64,000 nucleotides of DNA from assembly GCF_000403435.2 (NCBI RefSeq), contig NZ_KE159707.1:188274-252273 (forward strand), read 5' to 3'. Each line of letters begins with the position of its first letter. Within the stretch, counting starts at the first letter, position 1. Shown here in pieces: positions 8,004-16,660 of this stretch. This DNA comes from Oscillibacter sp. 1-3 (GTDB lineage: Bacteria > Bacillota > Clostridia > Oscillospirales > Oscillospiraceae). The notes beneath the pieces are model-generated. The model searched no databases. It saw nothing but the letters and a program-made list of their open reading frames with translations, and had not been told where the DNA came from. Position numbers and translations under genes: made by a program.

Positions 8004-8735
8004 TGGGAAAGCCTAGAAAGCCGCACTCCGACGCAAAAATGTACCAACTCCCCAAGGATATCCTGCAAGGTGTCGATGAGCGCTTAGGCCTTGTTTGAAA
8101 AATGGCAGAATGCCCAACGGCGAGAGATTTTTTCGCCAATCAAGGCAAATTTTTGCAGGCGGGCTGACGCCCGGCAAGAACATTTAACTTAGAGTGGCGG
8201 ATAAAGATCCACCGTTTGGGCGTTTTGACTTTTTTCAAACATGGCCTAGGCAACTACAATATGAGCTACGCCAATATTCTTGCGTGGCTTTCTGAGAAAG
8301 GCTATAAGGTCAGCCAGGCGTCTTTGTCCCGGTATGCCTTCAACGTATTTGAAGCGGCCCAGCGCATCGCTGACGACCTGGAGAAGACCAAGGCCGATGT
8401 CGATTTCATCGGCAGGAATCCCGACCTGGACACCACCTAGGCCACCAGCGCCATCCTCAAGAGCGGCTTGCTGCAGAAAATTTCCTCCGCCGAGGAAGAG
8501 TTCAACGACATGCCCATTGAGAATTGAGAAGGCGGGACGGTTGTTTGTCCAGCTCTCCAGAGCCGAGGCCAATCGAAAGCGCACCGCCGCCATAAACCGA
8601 AAGGCGGAACTTGCTTTTGACCAAATGGAGGTTGAGCTTTTGGAGGCAATCAAGCAACACCCGGAGCTTGCGGAGGAACTTCGTAGCGTCTTGGACCGGG
8701 CTCGCGAAAAAGTAGTCGTTGATGCCGATGTCTAA
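8003..8735 (+). pseudogene. Mu gp27-like DUF3486 protein, broken by a MITE, a stop and a frameshift
   Basis: MGKPRKPHSDAKMYQLPKDI, then LQGVDERL, is the standard DUF3486 N-terminus (HTH of a small-terminase-type protein in Mu-like phages). At 8085 a 160 bp inverted-repeat element interrupts it. Past the element the frame resumes NYNMSYANILAWLSEKGYKV-SQASLSRYA, reaches a TAG at 8438 in place of a Lys codon, and changes frame near 8520 to EKAGRLFVQLSRAEANRKRT and the normal C-terminus. At least three independent lesions show long decay. It would have acted in DNA packaging. Confidence 0.85.
8087..8246. repeat. 160 bp inverted-repeat element (copy A), inserted in a phage gene
   Basis: Starts GGCCTTGTTTGAAAAA and ends with the inverse TTTTTTCAAACATGGCC, with TA on both sides (8085-8086 and 8247-8248). 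The inside is also partly self-complementary: CCCAACGGCGAGAGATTTTT pairs in part with ATCCACCGTTTGGGCG, so the whole unit can fold into one long stem. It holds no ORF. Copies B (16661) and C (54073) are nearly identical. Insertion into a coding frame proves mobility of this sequence. Confidence 0.9.
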
Positions 8736-8757
8736 TTCCACCAGGTAAAGCAGTTAG

Positions 8758-8788
8758 CGGCCCGTCCCGAATCGTTTGGGGCGGGCCG
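8758..8788 (+). terminator. Terminator-like hairpin after the prophage remnant
   Basis: CGGCCCGTCCC and GGGGCGGGCCG arms around a short loop; no long T-run follows. Confidence 0.55.
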
Positions 8789-9016
8789 TTCGCGTTGCCG
8801 TTGTGCATACTTATTCAGTTTCCTCTCAGGTGGTTTCATTTAAGCACCGTTTAATTTCGGATATTTCAATCTTTATCAACGTTCTTCAATTACATTTTGT
8901 GTGTCTCTTTACAATAGCACTAATATAGGGATCGTCTTAGTTTGCCGTATCATTTTAAGGACCCTTTATACATCACATCTCAATAGGCGCCGTGCGCAGA
9001 TTGGTACAGCTCCGCA

Positions 9017-9658
9017 CTATTCGGCGCCCTCCAGGCGCGCCCGCAGCTCCTCCCACCACTCCACGGCCTTGAATTTCAGCACATAGCCCCGGTCCTCCTC
9101 CGTGATAAGGCCCACCTGGTCCTCTGTGAGACCTGCCGCCAAGGCGGCGGCGGGGACGTCGGCGGAGGCGGCGGTGCAAAGGGGCGGGAACACCACGCAC
9201 CACCAGTTCCGTCCCGCTCCCTCGCCGATCACCACACGCAGCGCCAGGTACTCCCCGGCGGGCAGGGTAAAGCCGTCGTACTCCCGGGTGGGAAACTCCG
9301 TGTCTGTCAGCTTCGCCGTCACCGGGTAGGCGCAGCCGTTGGCCCGCAGCTCCCGAACCGCCAGGGCCTCCAGCTCCGGCAGCTCCGCCCGGAGGAGCGC
9401 TTCCGCTTCTGTTCGGTCCTTCGCCTGGGTCAAAAGCTCCGTGGCCCGGGCCAGCACCCGGTCCCGCACCAGCAGCTTCAGTGCCTGGTCCTCCTCGCCG
9501 TCGGAGTTGGCCAGCACATGGAGCCGCACCACCCGCTCCGCCAGCTGGCTCTGGGCCCGCAGGGCAAGGCCTCCGGAGGCCAGGAACACCGCAAGGCCGA
9601 TCAGCAGGGCAATTTCAATCAGTTTCAGCTTATTCTTGGGGCCAACAGAGGTTTTCAT
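9017..9658 (-). CDS. spoIIR: Stage II sporulation protein R
   Basis: 213 residues: an N-terminal membrane/signal helix (IEIALLIGLAVFLASGGLAL), then RVVRLHVLANSDGEEDQALK, the signature of SpoIIR, and NWWCVVFPPLC near residue 155. SpoIIR is made in the forespore, secreted to the intermembrane space, and triggers SpoIIGA to process pro-sigma-E in the mother cell. The C-terminal LKFKAVEWWEEL is typical. It follows ispE by 73 bp on the same strand. Its presence indicates an endospore former. Confidence 0.93.
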   Translation of the reverse strand: MKTSVGPKNKLKLIEIALLIGLAVFLASGGLALRAQSQLAERVVRLHVLANSDGEEDQALKLLVRDRVLARATELLTQAKDRTEAEALLRAELPELEALAVRELRANGCAYPVTAKLTDTEFPTREYDGFTLPAGEYLALRVVIGEGAGRNWWCVVFPPLCTAASADVPAAALAAGLTEDQVGLITEEDRGYVLKFKAVEWWEELRARLEGAE

Positions 9659-9731
9659 ACCGATTCCGTCCTTTACTTATGTATGCCGGTCTCCCGGCGT
9701 CCTTCATAAGTATGGACAGGAATTTTCGTTT

Positions 9732-10613
9732 CTAAACCACAGGGCCGTCCAGCCGCCCCACCGGCTGAACCAGGAAGGTCTGGGCATACCACATCCGCAT
9801 GGATTCCAGGGCGGGAAGCGCCTCCTCCTCCGTTTGAAAGAGGCCGAATACCGCGGGGCCGGAGCCGCTCATTGCCGCACCCAGCGCCCCGCATCGCAGC
9901 AGCGCCGTCTTGATTCCCCGGACCTCCTGCCGCGCCTCCTCCGGCAGGACCTCCTCGAACACGTTGTAAAGCCGCTTTGCGACACCCTCAAGGCACCCTG
10001 TCCCCAGGGCATTCACCATGCCGTCAATATCCGGTCGGCCCTGGAACACCCTTCCCCGGACCCGGGCGAAGAGCTCCGCCGTGGGGAGGTCAAAGTCCGG
10101 CTTGCAGATCACGATCCGGCAGGGCGGCAGGGGCGGCAGATCCGTCAGGACCTCCCCCCGGCCCTCCGCCAGGGCGGTGCCGCCACGGACACAAAAGGGC
10201 ATGTCACTGCCCACCGTCAGGCCGATCCGCTCCAGGGTCTCTGTGGGCAGCTCCGGGGCGTACCACTGCCGCAGAAGGCGCAGGAGGGCCGCCACGTCGG
10301 CGCTGCCGCCGCCCAGGCCGGCGTAGGCCGGGGTTTGTTTTTCCAGACTGACGGCCAGGGGCGGGCAGGGGCGGTCCAGCTCCCGGAAGAAGGCCTCCGC
10401 CGCCCGCTGCTCCAGCGTCTTCCCCTCCGCCGGGAGAAAGTCCCCGTCCGCATCCAGGGAGAAGCCCGCCGCCCCCTCCGCCAGTGTCACCGTGTCGCAC
10501 AGGGACACGGTCTGCATCACCATCCGCATCTCGTGATAGCCGTCCGGCCTGGGGCCTAGGATGTCCAGGGCCAGGTTGATCTTCGCCGGAGCGGACCTTT
10601 TTATGGCCTTCAT
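9732..10613 (-). CDS. ispE: 4-diphosphocytidyl-2-C-methyl-D-erythritol kinase
   Basis: 293 residues. Phosphorylates CDP-methylerythritol at the 2-hydroxyl with ATP, the fourth step of the MEP isoprenoid pathway. Visible GHMP-kinase motifs: SAPAKINLALDILGPRPDGYHE at the N-terminus (APAKINL-L and PDGYH), PAYAGLGGGSADVAALL (the ATP-binding GLGGGSAD loop) and a C-terminal MSGSGPAVFGLF. Length is normal for IspE. It lies between the DUF1015 gene and spoIIR, all in the same direction. Confidence 0.95.
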   Translation of the reverse strand: MKAIKRSAPAKINLALDILGPRPDGYHEMRMVMQTVSLCDTVTLAEGAAGFSLDADGDFLPAEGKTLEQRAAEAFFRELDRPCPPLAVSLEKQTPAYAGLGGGSADVAALLRLLRQWYAPELPTETLERIGLTVGSDMPFCVRGGTALAEGRGEVLTDLPPLPPCRIVICKPDFDLPTAELFARVRGRVFQGRPDIDGMVNALGTGCLEGVAKRLYNVFEEVLPEEARQEVRGIKTALLRCGALGAAMSGSGPAVFGLFQTEEEALPALESMRMWYAQTFLVQPVGRLDGPVV

Positions 10614-10637
10614 ACAATCTCTTCTTTCTGTAAGACA

Positions 10638-10666
10638 CCCCGCGCCGCGTTTCCGGCGGCGCGGGG
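10638..10666 (-). terminator. GC-rich hairpin between the DUF1015 gene and ispE
   Basis: CCCCGCGCCGC and GCGGCGCGGGG arms around a short loop. There is no clear T-run, so it could be an mRNA processing or weak termination site. Confidence 0.4.
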
Positions 10667-10673
10667 CGGTACA

Positions 10674-11954
10674 TTATTTGATCTTCCGGGCCTCCACGTA
10701 ATAGCGCTTATCCTGGGCGTGGCCCATGGAGAAGGTCTTGCGGGGCAGCACGCCGTCGGCCATGACGGTCTTGAACAGCTGCTCCTTGCCCATGGCGGGG
10801 AGCTTGAAGCCGATGTTGCCGGGCTTGCTTCCCAGCTCGTCGGTGACCTCATCGCCGTGGATATAGTCGATCTCGCCGCCGTGATCCTGCACGTAGCTGT
10901 CCAGGAAGGCCTGGAGGGTGCCCACCGCCAGCTGAACCTTGGGCTGGGGCACGGTGACAAAGCCGGTGCGGCCGGCGCAGGTGTAGGCGATGGTATGGCC
11001 CTCCCCCCGGCCCTCGTGGGCGCCGGGGTAATAGGCCTTGAAGGCCTCCAGCAGCGCTTCCGGCTCCACGCCGAAGACCACCCGATGGATGGGCTCGAAG
11101 GTCAGGGCATCGTCGTGGTTGTTCACAACCTCTACCAGGGCATACCGGGCGGGGAGGGCGGCCCGCTCACTCTCGGGGGTGACCTTTTTCAGGTTCTCGT
11201 AGCACTGCTTGGCGGTGGCCAGGGAGTGGTTGCCGTCGCCCACGGCGAAGAGCAGCGGGGCCGCGCCCTTCAAGCCGTACTTCTTCTCCGTCTCCGCCTC
11301 CGTGCACAGGGCCGCCAGGGCCTCCGCCGCGGCGTCCGTCTGGGCCGCCGTCAGCCGCCAACCGGCGAGATGGCCGCCGCCCTGTTGGAGGTCAAAGTCA
11401 TAGAGCTTCTCCATCTCCCCGCCGGCGGACGCCAGAGGCTCGATGACGGTCCGCTCCGGGTCGTCGATGAGGAGCATCACGTGGGGCAGCTCAATGGGCG
11501 CGTCCTGCCGGACCCGCACCCGGGGCGGGATGCGGGAGAGCACCGTGCCCTCGGTGGCCCGGATCAGGGCGCCGGAGCCAGGGGTGAAGTCGTACTGCTC
11601 CAGATCCACCATGCCGATGAGCCCCCGGCGGACCCTGCCGTCGGACTGGGTGCGCTCAATGTAGATGAGGGAATCCGGCAGTGCTTTGAACACGCCCTCG
11701 TCCAGGTAGTTTTGCATGGAGCCGTTGATGCTTCGGATATGGCTGTCCACCTCCGGGTCGTTCAGCCGCGCCTCCGGCAGGATCAGGCGAAGGGTGGAGG
11801 GGGCGTCTCCCACGGTCTCCTCCACCGCCTGCCAGTACTCCGGCTGAGAGGTGAACTGGTCGCAGGCCACCACGGCCCACTTCGTCATGTCCGCGTCCTT
11901 TGGCAGCAGGATGTCGGCGGGATAGAAGCCCAGGGCCTTGAATTTCTCGTTCAT
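10674..11954 (-). CDS. DUF1015 family protein
   Basis: 426 residues, the full family length. Recognised by FYPADILLPKDADMTKWAVV-ACDQFTSQPEYW at the N-terminus, LYIERTQSDGRVRRGLIGMV, the GDGNHSLATAK motif near residue 245 and LVEVVNNHDDALTFEPIHRV. DUF1015 members are uncharacterised or annotated as HTH/SpoOJ-like or phosphatase-like; no reaction can be stated from sequence. AGGAGACGCGAC precedes the ATG. A 44-residue membrane-protein gene lies just upstream on the same strand. Confidence 0.9.
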   Translation of the reverse strand: MNEKFKALGFYPADILLPKDADMTKWAVVACDQFTSQPEYWQAVEETVGDAPSTLRLILPEARLNDPEVDSHIRSINGSMQNYLDEGVFKALPDSLIYIERTQSDGRVRRGLIGMVDLEQYDFTPGSGALIRATEGTVLSRIPPRVRVRQDAPIELPHVMLLIDDPERTVIEPLASAGGEMEKLYDFDLQQGGGHLAGWRLTAAQTDAAAEALAALCTEAETEKKYGLKGAAPLLFAVGDGNHSLATAKQCYENLKKVTPESERAALPARYALVEVVNNHDDALTFEPIHRVVFGVEPEALLEAFKAYYPGAHEGRGEGHTIAYTCAGRTGFVTVPQPKVQLAVGTLQAFLDSYVQDHGGEIDYIHGDEVTDELGSKPGNIGFKLPAMGKEQLFKTVMADGVLPRKTFSMGHAQDKRYYVEARKIK

Positions 11955-11972
11955 GTCGCGTCTCCTCTTCTC

Positions 11973-12107
11973 TTATTTTTTCCGAAACTCCCGAATGGTC
12001 ATAACGGCAATGCCTGCAAGGCAGATCAGCAGCAGGGGGGCAGCGGGGGCGGCCAAAACCGCCAGCGGCCCCTTGAACACCTCCCAGCAGATCGTTACAA
12101 ACTCCAT
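11973..12107 (-). CDS. Very small membrane protein (44 aa)
   Basis: Reading from the ATG at 12107: a short N-terminus MEFVTICWEVFKGPLA, one hydrophobic helix with APLLLICLAGIAV, then a basic tail REFRKK. A GGAGAAG site lies upstream. It fills the gap between the ThrH-like gene and the DUF1015 gene in the same direction. Function unknown; single-span topology with cytoplasmic basic tail is inferred. Confidence 0.55.
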   Translation of the reverse strand: MEFVTICWEVFKGPLAVLAAPAAPLLLICLAGIAVMTIREFRKK

Positions 12108-12124
12108 GGTCGCTTCTCCGCCGG

Positions 12125-12724
12125 TCAGAGCGCCGCCTTGATGGCGCTCAGCAGATCGGCGAACTCCTCATAAGCGGGCAGCTGGGGATAGTCCTTTTTG
12201 ATCTGCTCCGTGCTCTTGAACAAAAATCCGGCCTTGCTGGCCTGGATCATGCCCAAATCGTTGAAGCTGTCCCCGGCGGCGATGGTGTCGTAGCCGATGG
12301 ACTGGAGTGCCTTGACGGTGGTGAGCTTGGACTTCTCGCAGCGCATTTTGTACCCCGTGATCTCTCCGCTCTCCGCCACCTCCAGGGAGTTGCAGAAGAT
12401 AGTGGGCCAGTTGAGCTTTTCCATCAGGGGCTTGGCAAACTCCTCGAAGGTGTCGCTGAGGATGATGACCTGGGTCAGGGTCCGCAGCTCGTCCATAAAC
12501 TCCTTCGCGCCGGGCAGAGGGTCGATTTTAGCAATGGCGGCCTGAATTTCCTTCAGGCCCAGGCCGTGCTCCTTCAAGATTCCCAGGCGGAATTTCATCA
12601 GCTTATCATAGTCGGGCTCATCCCGGGTGGTGCGCCGCAGCTCAGGAATGCCGCTGGCCTCGGAGAAGGCGATCCAAATCTCGGGCACCAGGACGCCCTC
12701 CATATCCAAACATACGATATTCAT
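12125..12724 (-). CDS. thrH: HAD phosphatase, ThrH-like (phosphoserine phosphatase / homoserine phosphotransferase)
   Basis: 199 residues from the ATG with GGGAGGAA 7 nt upstream; the open frame extends further upstream but that part is not protein-like. HAD motif I is CLDMEGVLVPE (DxE-type, as in ThrH rather than DxD), motif II ILSDTFEEFA, motif III K before LTTVKALQ, motif IV AAGDSFNDLGMI. This fits ThrH, which removes phosphate from phosphoserine and can transfer it to homoserine. The end LPAYEEFADLLSAIKAAL is typical. The gene name is by homology; the in vivo substrate is not shown. Confidence 0.88.
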   Translation of the reverse strand: MNIVCLDMEGVLVPEIWIAFSEASGIPELRRTTRDEPDYDKLMKFRLGILKEHGLGLKEIQAAIAKIDPLPGAKEFMDELRTLTQVIILSDTFEEFAKPLMEKLNWPTIFCNSLEVAESGEITGYKMRCEKSKLTTVKALQSIGYDTIAAGDSFNDLGMIQASKAGFLFKSTEQIKKDYPQLPAYEEFADLLSAIKAAL

Positions 12725-12852
12725 GCTGTTCCTCCCATTCCGCAGCTGTGCGCCGCGTCTTGTGTGCTGTATTCTTTGCTCTGTAGTAACCATATCATAC
12801 CGGCGGATGATTTGCAATCTTCTTTTGCGCTTTGGGCGGCGGACGGACCAAT

Positions 12853-12879
12853 GAGCGGGCCGCCAATGGCGGCCCGCTC
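12853..12879 (-). terminator. Terminator of the sigma/anti-sigma operon
   Basis: GAGCGGGCCGCC and GGCGGCCCGCTC arms around AAT, just past the stop of the anti-sigma gene. A T-rich run is weak in the minus direction. Confidence 0.55.
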
Positions 12880-12890
12880 CGGAAAAATCC

Positions 12891-13823
12891 TTATTCCTCC
12901 GGCACGGCGTAGATGCCGTAGACCCAGAGGTCATCGTCCCCCGCCAGCTCCGGCAGGACGGTGAGAACATTGTCCTCCGTCCACTCCACCTTCAGATTGC
13001 CGCTGTGGAGGCGGTAGGTCTGGGTGTGCTCCCCGCCGTTTTCAAACACGGCGGTGACGGTGAGGACCGCGCCGTCAAAGTAGTCGGCGTCCCTCTGCGC
13101 CTCGGCGGAGATGCCGAGTCCCGTGTTCCAGGCCATGTCCTCCGGGGCGACCCAGAAGCCGTAGCGGGTGTCGGGGTCGTAGTCCTCCTGAACGCTGCTC
13201 CCCAGAGCCGACATCTCCGGCATGTACCACACGCCGTCGTCAGTCTGGCTGATGGAGGCGGTGGCCAGCTCCGGCGTGCCCATGTGCTCGCGGTAGTAGG
13301 CCAGCTCCTCCTCCGTCAGGTTCTCCAGCAGCCGGTAGCGGTACAGCCCGCCCCGGTCAATGGAGAGGGACACGGAGGCGATATCCTCCCCGGTGACCTG
13401 GAAGAGGCATCCGGTGAAGTCCCCCTCCCCGGGATTGATCATCCCTTCGCCTGCGGAAAAGGCGATGGCGCCGTCCTCCCGGGCAGGGAAGGCATCCCCG
13501 GTGTCGGCGGCATAGGCCGTCAGGCCGAAGGACAGCGACAGGGGGAACACCTGGGGGCCTTCCTCACGCCGGACGCTCTCCACATTTCCGCCCTCCGGGG
13601 CGGCGTCCGCGGGAGCGGCGGGGGTCCGCAGGCGTACGCTCCCCAGCACCAGGGTCAGGGCGCACATGGCGCAGACCGCGATGCGGGCCGCGGGGCGGAA
13701 CCATCCCTTTGCCATGCGTTTGTTCTCCGTTCCCTGCCGCCGGGCGGCGGCCAGGACCCGCTCCTCAAGCCCTGTGGGCACGCAGATGTTCTCCACTACA
13801 TTCTGATACTTGTTCCTGCTCAT
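12891..13823 (-). CDS. Probable anti-sigma factor / membrane-anchored regulator
   Basis: 310 residues. A short cytoplasmic N-terminus (SRNKYQNVVENICVPTGLEE) is followed by one membrane helix at about residues 47-65 (AARIAVCAMCALTLVLGSVR) and an extracytoplasmic domain with an FSLSFGLTAYAAD segment, as seen in DUF4179-like anti-sigma proteins of Firmicutes. Its start overlaps the last 59 nt of the ECF sigma gene, which argues for translational coupling and a sigma/anti-sigma pair. It should hold the sigma factor at the membrane until a signal arrives; the signal is unknown. Confidence 0.75.
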   Translation of the reverse strand: MSRNKYQNVVENICVPTGLEERVLAAARRQGTENKRMAKGWFRPAARIAVCAMCALTLVLGSVRLRTPAAPADAAPEGGNVESVRREEGPQVFPLSLSFGLTAYAADTGDAFPAREDGAIAFSAGEGMINPGEGDFTGCLFQVTGEDIASVSLSIDRGGLYRYRLLENLTEEELAYYREHMGTPELATASISQTDDGVWYMPEMSALGSSVQEDYDPDTRYGFWVAPEDMAWNTGLGISAEAQRDADYFDGAVLTVTAVFENGGEHTQTYRLHSGNLKVEWTEDNVLTVLPELAGDDDLWVYGIYAVPEE

Positions 13824-14301
13824 CGTCCGTACCTCCTAACAAGTCCTTCAGTCTCATTCTCGCCCGGCGGAGCCGGGTGCGCACCGTGGCCGCGGGGACA
13901 TGCTGCATGGCGGCGATCTCCTCTGTGCGGTACCCTTCCGCATAGTGCAGGTGTACCGCCGTCCGCTCCCCCTCCGGCAGGCGGGACACCGCCTCCCAGA
14001 GCTCCGCCGCCTCGTCGTCCGCGGGGCGGGCCAGCTCCGGCACCTCGTCCAGGGACAGCGCCGTCCGCCGCAGACGGAACCGCTGGACATCCACACAGCG
14101 GTTCAGCGCCGTCCGGAGGAGCCAGGCCTTCAAATACTCGCCGTCCCAGTCCCGGGCCTCCTCCCCCAGCAGGCGGAGGAACACGTCCTGGTAGACGTCC
14201 TCCGCGTCCGCCGCATTTTGGAGGCGGCACAGGGCCAGGCGGTACACCGCCCCGCCGTGGGCCTCCATGGCATTGCGGAGAAAACCTTCCCGGTCTTTCA
14301 T
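13765..14301 (-). CDS. ECF-type RNA polymerase sigma factor
   Basis: 178 residues from MKDREGFLRNA, preceded by AAAGGAGG. Region 2: YRLALCRLQNAADAEDVYQD-VFLRLL with the core-binding DAEDVYQDVF motif, then WLLRTALNRCVDVQR. Region 4: RLPEGERTAVHLHYAEGYRT and EEIAAMQHVPAATVRTRLRR-AR, the HTH that binds the -35 box. The C-terminus overlaps the anti-sigma gene. Autoregulation is likely but not shown. The AT-rich 110 bp upstream has a possible promoter that was not resolved. Confidence 0.9.
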   Translation of the reverse strand: MKDREGFLRNAMEAHGGAVYRLALCRLQNAADAEDVYQDVFLRLLGEEARDWDGEYLKAWLLRTALNRCVDVQRFRLRRTALSLDEVPELARPADDEAAELWEAVSRLPEGERTAVHLHYAEGYRTEEIAAMQHVPAATVRTRLRRARMRLKDLLGGTDDEQEQVSECSGEHLRAHRA

Positions 14302-14411
14302 AACAATGCCTCCTTTTGTCAATATTTCGGTTGAAAAGCGCCTTTCACTGATAATACGTCCGGTGGGGCCGGATTGTTTCAGCCGAAGAAAAAATTTTTT
14401 CCACGCGGAAA

Positions 14412-14435
14412 GGGCGGACGCCGATGCGTCCGCCC
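14412..14435 (-). terminator. Terminator after ychF and its small partner
   Basis: GGGCGGACGC-CGAT-GCGTCCGCCC, followed on the minus strand by TTTCC and then an AT-rich run. Confidence 0.65.
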
Positions 14436-14443
14436 TCCAATCC

Positions 14444-14656
14444 CTATTCCGGTCTGATGCCGTAGGTTTCGAACCTGCCGATGAGGTTTTGAAGCGTCAG
14501 CTTCTGGGCCAGCAGCTGCTGGAAGGCGGCGCCCCGCTGCTTTCCGGCGCTCCGCAGCGCCTCCAGCTTCTCCAGCACGCCCGCCTGCTCCCGCAGGAGG
14601 TCTTCGTACATCCGCTCATAGGCCGCCAGCCGCTCCTGATCCGTCATCTTACACAT
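14444..14656 (-). CDS. Small coiled-coil protein of unknown function
   Basis: About 67-70 residues, almost wholly helical (QERLAAYERMYEDLLREQAG, LEKLEALRSAGKQRGA, QLLAQKLTLQNLIGRFE). Starts at 14656 (overlapping the ychF stop by 8 nt) or at the ATG at 14647. The end YGIRPE is followed by a terminator. The overlap suggests co-translation with ychF, a ribosome-associated ATPase. Homologues occur downstream of ychF in related genomes as far as I recall, but no function is known to me. Confidence 0.65.
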   Translation of the reverse strand: MCKMTDQERLAAYERMYEDLLREQAGVLEKLEALRSAGKQRGAAFQQLLAQKLTLQNLIGRFETYGIRPE

Positions 14657-15758
14657 TGAAGCGGAAGTAGATCATGTCGCCGTCCTGGACCACGTACTCC
14701 TTGCCCTCGCTGCGGAGAAGGCCCTTTTCCTTGGCGGCGTTGACGCTGCCGCACTTCATCATGTCCCCGTAGGCGATGACCTCCGCCCGGATAAAGCCCC
14801 GCTCAATGTCGGTGTGGATCTTGCCGGCGGCCTTGGGGGCCTTGGTGCCCTTTTTGACGGTCCAGGCCCGGCACTCGTCCTTGCCGTAGGTTAAGAAGGA
14901 GATAAGGCCCAGCAGGGTGTAGGAGCACTTGATGAGCCGGTCCAGGCCGGATTCCCGCACCCCCAGCTCCTCCAGAAACATCTGCCGCTCCTCGCCCTCC
15001 AGCTCGGCGATGTCCTGCTCCAGCTTGGCGCAGATGGGCAGCACCTGGGCGCCCTCCTTCTCCGCCAGAGATTTCACCTGCTGGTAGTACTGGTTGCCGT
15101 CCAGGTCTGTGAAGCCGTCCTCGTCGGTGTTGGCGGCGTAGATAATGGGCTTGAGGCTCAGAAGGTCGCAGGTCTCGATCAGGGCCATGTCCTCCTCGCC
15201 GCACTGGTAGGTCCGGGCGGATTTTCCCGCGTTCAGGTGCTCCGCCAAGGCCTTGAAGACCTCCGCCTCACGGAGGAACTTCTTGTCCCCCTTGGCGGCC
15301 TTCTGGGCCTTCTCCACCCGGCGGGTCACCATCTCCAGGTCCGCCATGATGAGCTCCAGGTCAATGGTCTCAATGTCCCCCAGGGGATCCACGGGGACGT
15401 TGGTGCCGGCGTCGGCCACCACGTGCATGATGTTCTCGTCGTCAAAGCAGCGTACCACGTGGACGATGGCGTCCGTCTCCCGGATGTTGGCCAGGAATTT
15501 GTTGCCCAGGCCCGCCCCCTGGCTGGCCCCCTTCACAAGGCCCGCGATGTCCACGAACTCGATGACCGCCGGGGTCTTCTTGTCCGGCTCGTACATCTCC
15601 GCCAGCTTGTCCAGCCGCTCGTCCGGCACGGCCACCATGCCCACATTGGGGTCGATGGTGCAGAAGGGGTAGTTGGCGCTCTCGGCGCCGGCGTTGGTAA
15701 TGGCGTTGAACAGAGTGGACTTGCCCACGTTGGGCAGTCCCACGATGCCTAATTTCAT
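14649..15758 (-). CDS. ychF: Redox-regulated ATPase YchF (Obg-family)
   Basis: 369 residues. G1 GLPNVGKSTLFNAIT at the N-terminus, G3 DIAGLVKGASQGAGLGNKF, the NAxE-type G4 written YAANTDEDG, and a C-terminal TGS domain with KTIERGF-like HTDIERGFIRAEVIAYGD and DMIYFRFNV. YchF binds the ribosome and hydrolyses ATP more than GTP; it is a near-universal bacterial protein. Start ATG follows AAAGGAG with short spacing. A small coiled-coil gene overlaps its stop. Confidence 0.96.
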   Translation of the reverse strand: MKLGIVGLPNVGKSTLFNAITNAGAESANYPFCTIDPNVGMVAVPDERLDKLAEMYEPDKKTPAVIEFVDIAGLVKGASQGAGLGNKFLANIRETDAIVHVVRCFDDENIMHVVADAGTNVPVDPLGDIETIDLELIMADLEMVTRRVEKAQKAAKGDKKFLREAEVFKALAEHLNAGKSARTYQCGEEDMALIETCDLLSLKPIIYAANTDEDGFTDLDGNQYYQQVKSLAEKEGAQVLPICAKLEQDIAELEGEERQMFLEELGVRESGLDRLIKCSYTLLGLISFLTYGKDECRAWTVKKGTKAPKAAGKIHTDIERGFIRAEVIAYGDMMKCGSVNAAKEKGLLRSEGKEYVVQDGDMIYFRFNV

Positions 15759-15879
15759 ATCACTCTACATCTCCTTTATTTTCAAGGGGTTTCCCATGTT
15801 TGATCGATGGCTGCTGCGCCATTTTACGCTCCGCTGCGTTTCTCAAACTGATACACGGCATTGCACAACGAATTATCTG

Positions 15880-16215
15880 TCACATAGACATAATTACAGA
15901 AAGAGGCCGTCCGCCTGACCGAGGGTATTTCTGCGCAAGTTCTGCCGGCAGACCGGGGCTATGACACAAATGACATCCTGGTCTATGCAGTCTCAGCAGG
16001 TATGGAGACCGCAATTCCTCCCAAAAGGAATCGCAGGGAACAGCGCGAATACGACAAGTATCTCTATCAAACTGCGTCATCTGGTAGAAAACTGTTTCCT
16101 GAGCCTGAAACGCTGGAGGCGTATCGCTGCTCGTTATGCCAAAACATTAATGCGTTTATTGCTGCGGCGCAGGTTCGTTGTATCGCTGTTTGCGCTGCCG
16201 TTCGTTCTTGATTCG
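15880..16215 (+). pseudogene. IS5-family transposase remnant (C-terminal part)
   Basis: Reads LTEGISAQVLPADRGYDTND, ILVYAVSAGMETAIPPKRNR, REQREYDKYLYQ, then after a frameshift LRHLVENCFLSLKRWRRIAA-RYAKT. These match the last third of the transposase at 3186-3906 with clear divergence. No start, no 5' end and no inverted repeats are seen. It is a fragment left from a different but related IS copy. Confidence 0.8.
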
Positions 16216-16512
16216 TGCAGATGCTATCTGGCACAGGTTGGATATTATTGATATATCATTCCTGGCAGTGCCAGCAGGTGTTGGGAGCCAGATGCCCAAC
16301 ACTATATCAACAGTCATGATTGACGGGGTAAAAGCGTTCCCATATTTATCGGTATGCTTGGCATCATCCAACCAGTTTCGTGCTCTTGGAAGAGCAGAAA
16401 AGCACCTTTCCTGACGTTTTCCACGCTTATTGACAAATCTTGCGCAGTATAAACCATCCTTTCTTTGAGAAATTCCTTTTCCGATTTCTTTGCCTCTGGG
16501 GTTTTTACCCAT
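16156..16512 (-). pseudogene. Tyrosine integrase N-terminal fragment (Tn916 Int-like arm-binding domain)
   Basis: MGKNPRGKEIGKGISQRKDG-LYCARFVNKRGKRQE, CFSALPRARNWLDDAKHTDK is the arm-type DNA-binding N-terminus of Tn916-family integrases. Similarity stops after VDIVLGIW near 16250, and the core-binding and catalytic R-H-R-Y domain are missing. The rest of the frame overlaps the IS remnant on the other strand. It is a relic of an integrated conjugative element. Confidence 0.75.
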
Positions 16513-16660
16513 TTACCGCACCCCTTCCACTACAGAAGGAGAACAGCTATTGCAACGACTTCGTATTTTAGCATAATGTTCCTCATTTCTCAATAGCTAC
16601 CAACGCTCAAATCATCAGTTTTTCGCTGAGAAAAGCCTCTGGTATGCTCCCCATAGGGTA

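Noticed and set aside
10719-12173. A 484-codon plus-strand frame opposite the DUF1015 gene
   Set aside because: Shadow frame: low-complexity Gly/Leu/Arg/His sequence; the minus strand has clear DUF1015 motifs.
12725-12970. N-terminal extension of the ThrH-like protein
   Set aside because: The ATG at 12724 has a perfect ribosome site and the extension crosses the preceding terminator and the end of the anti-sigma gene.
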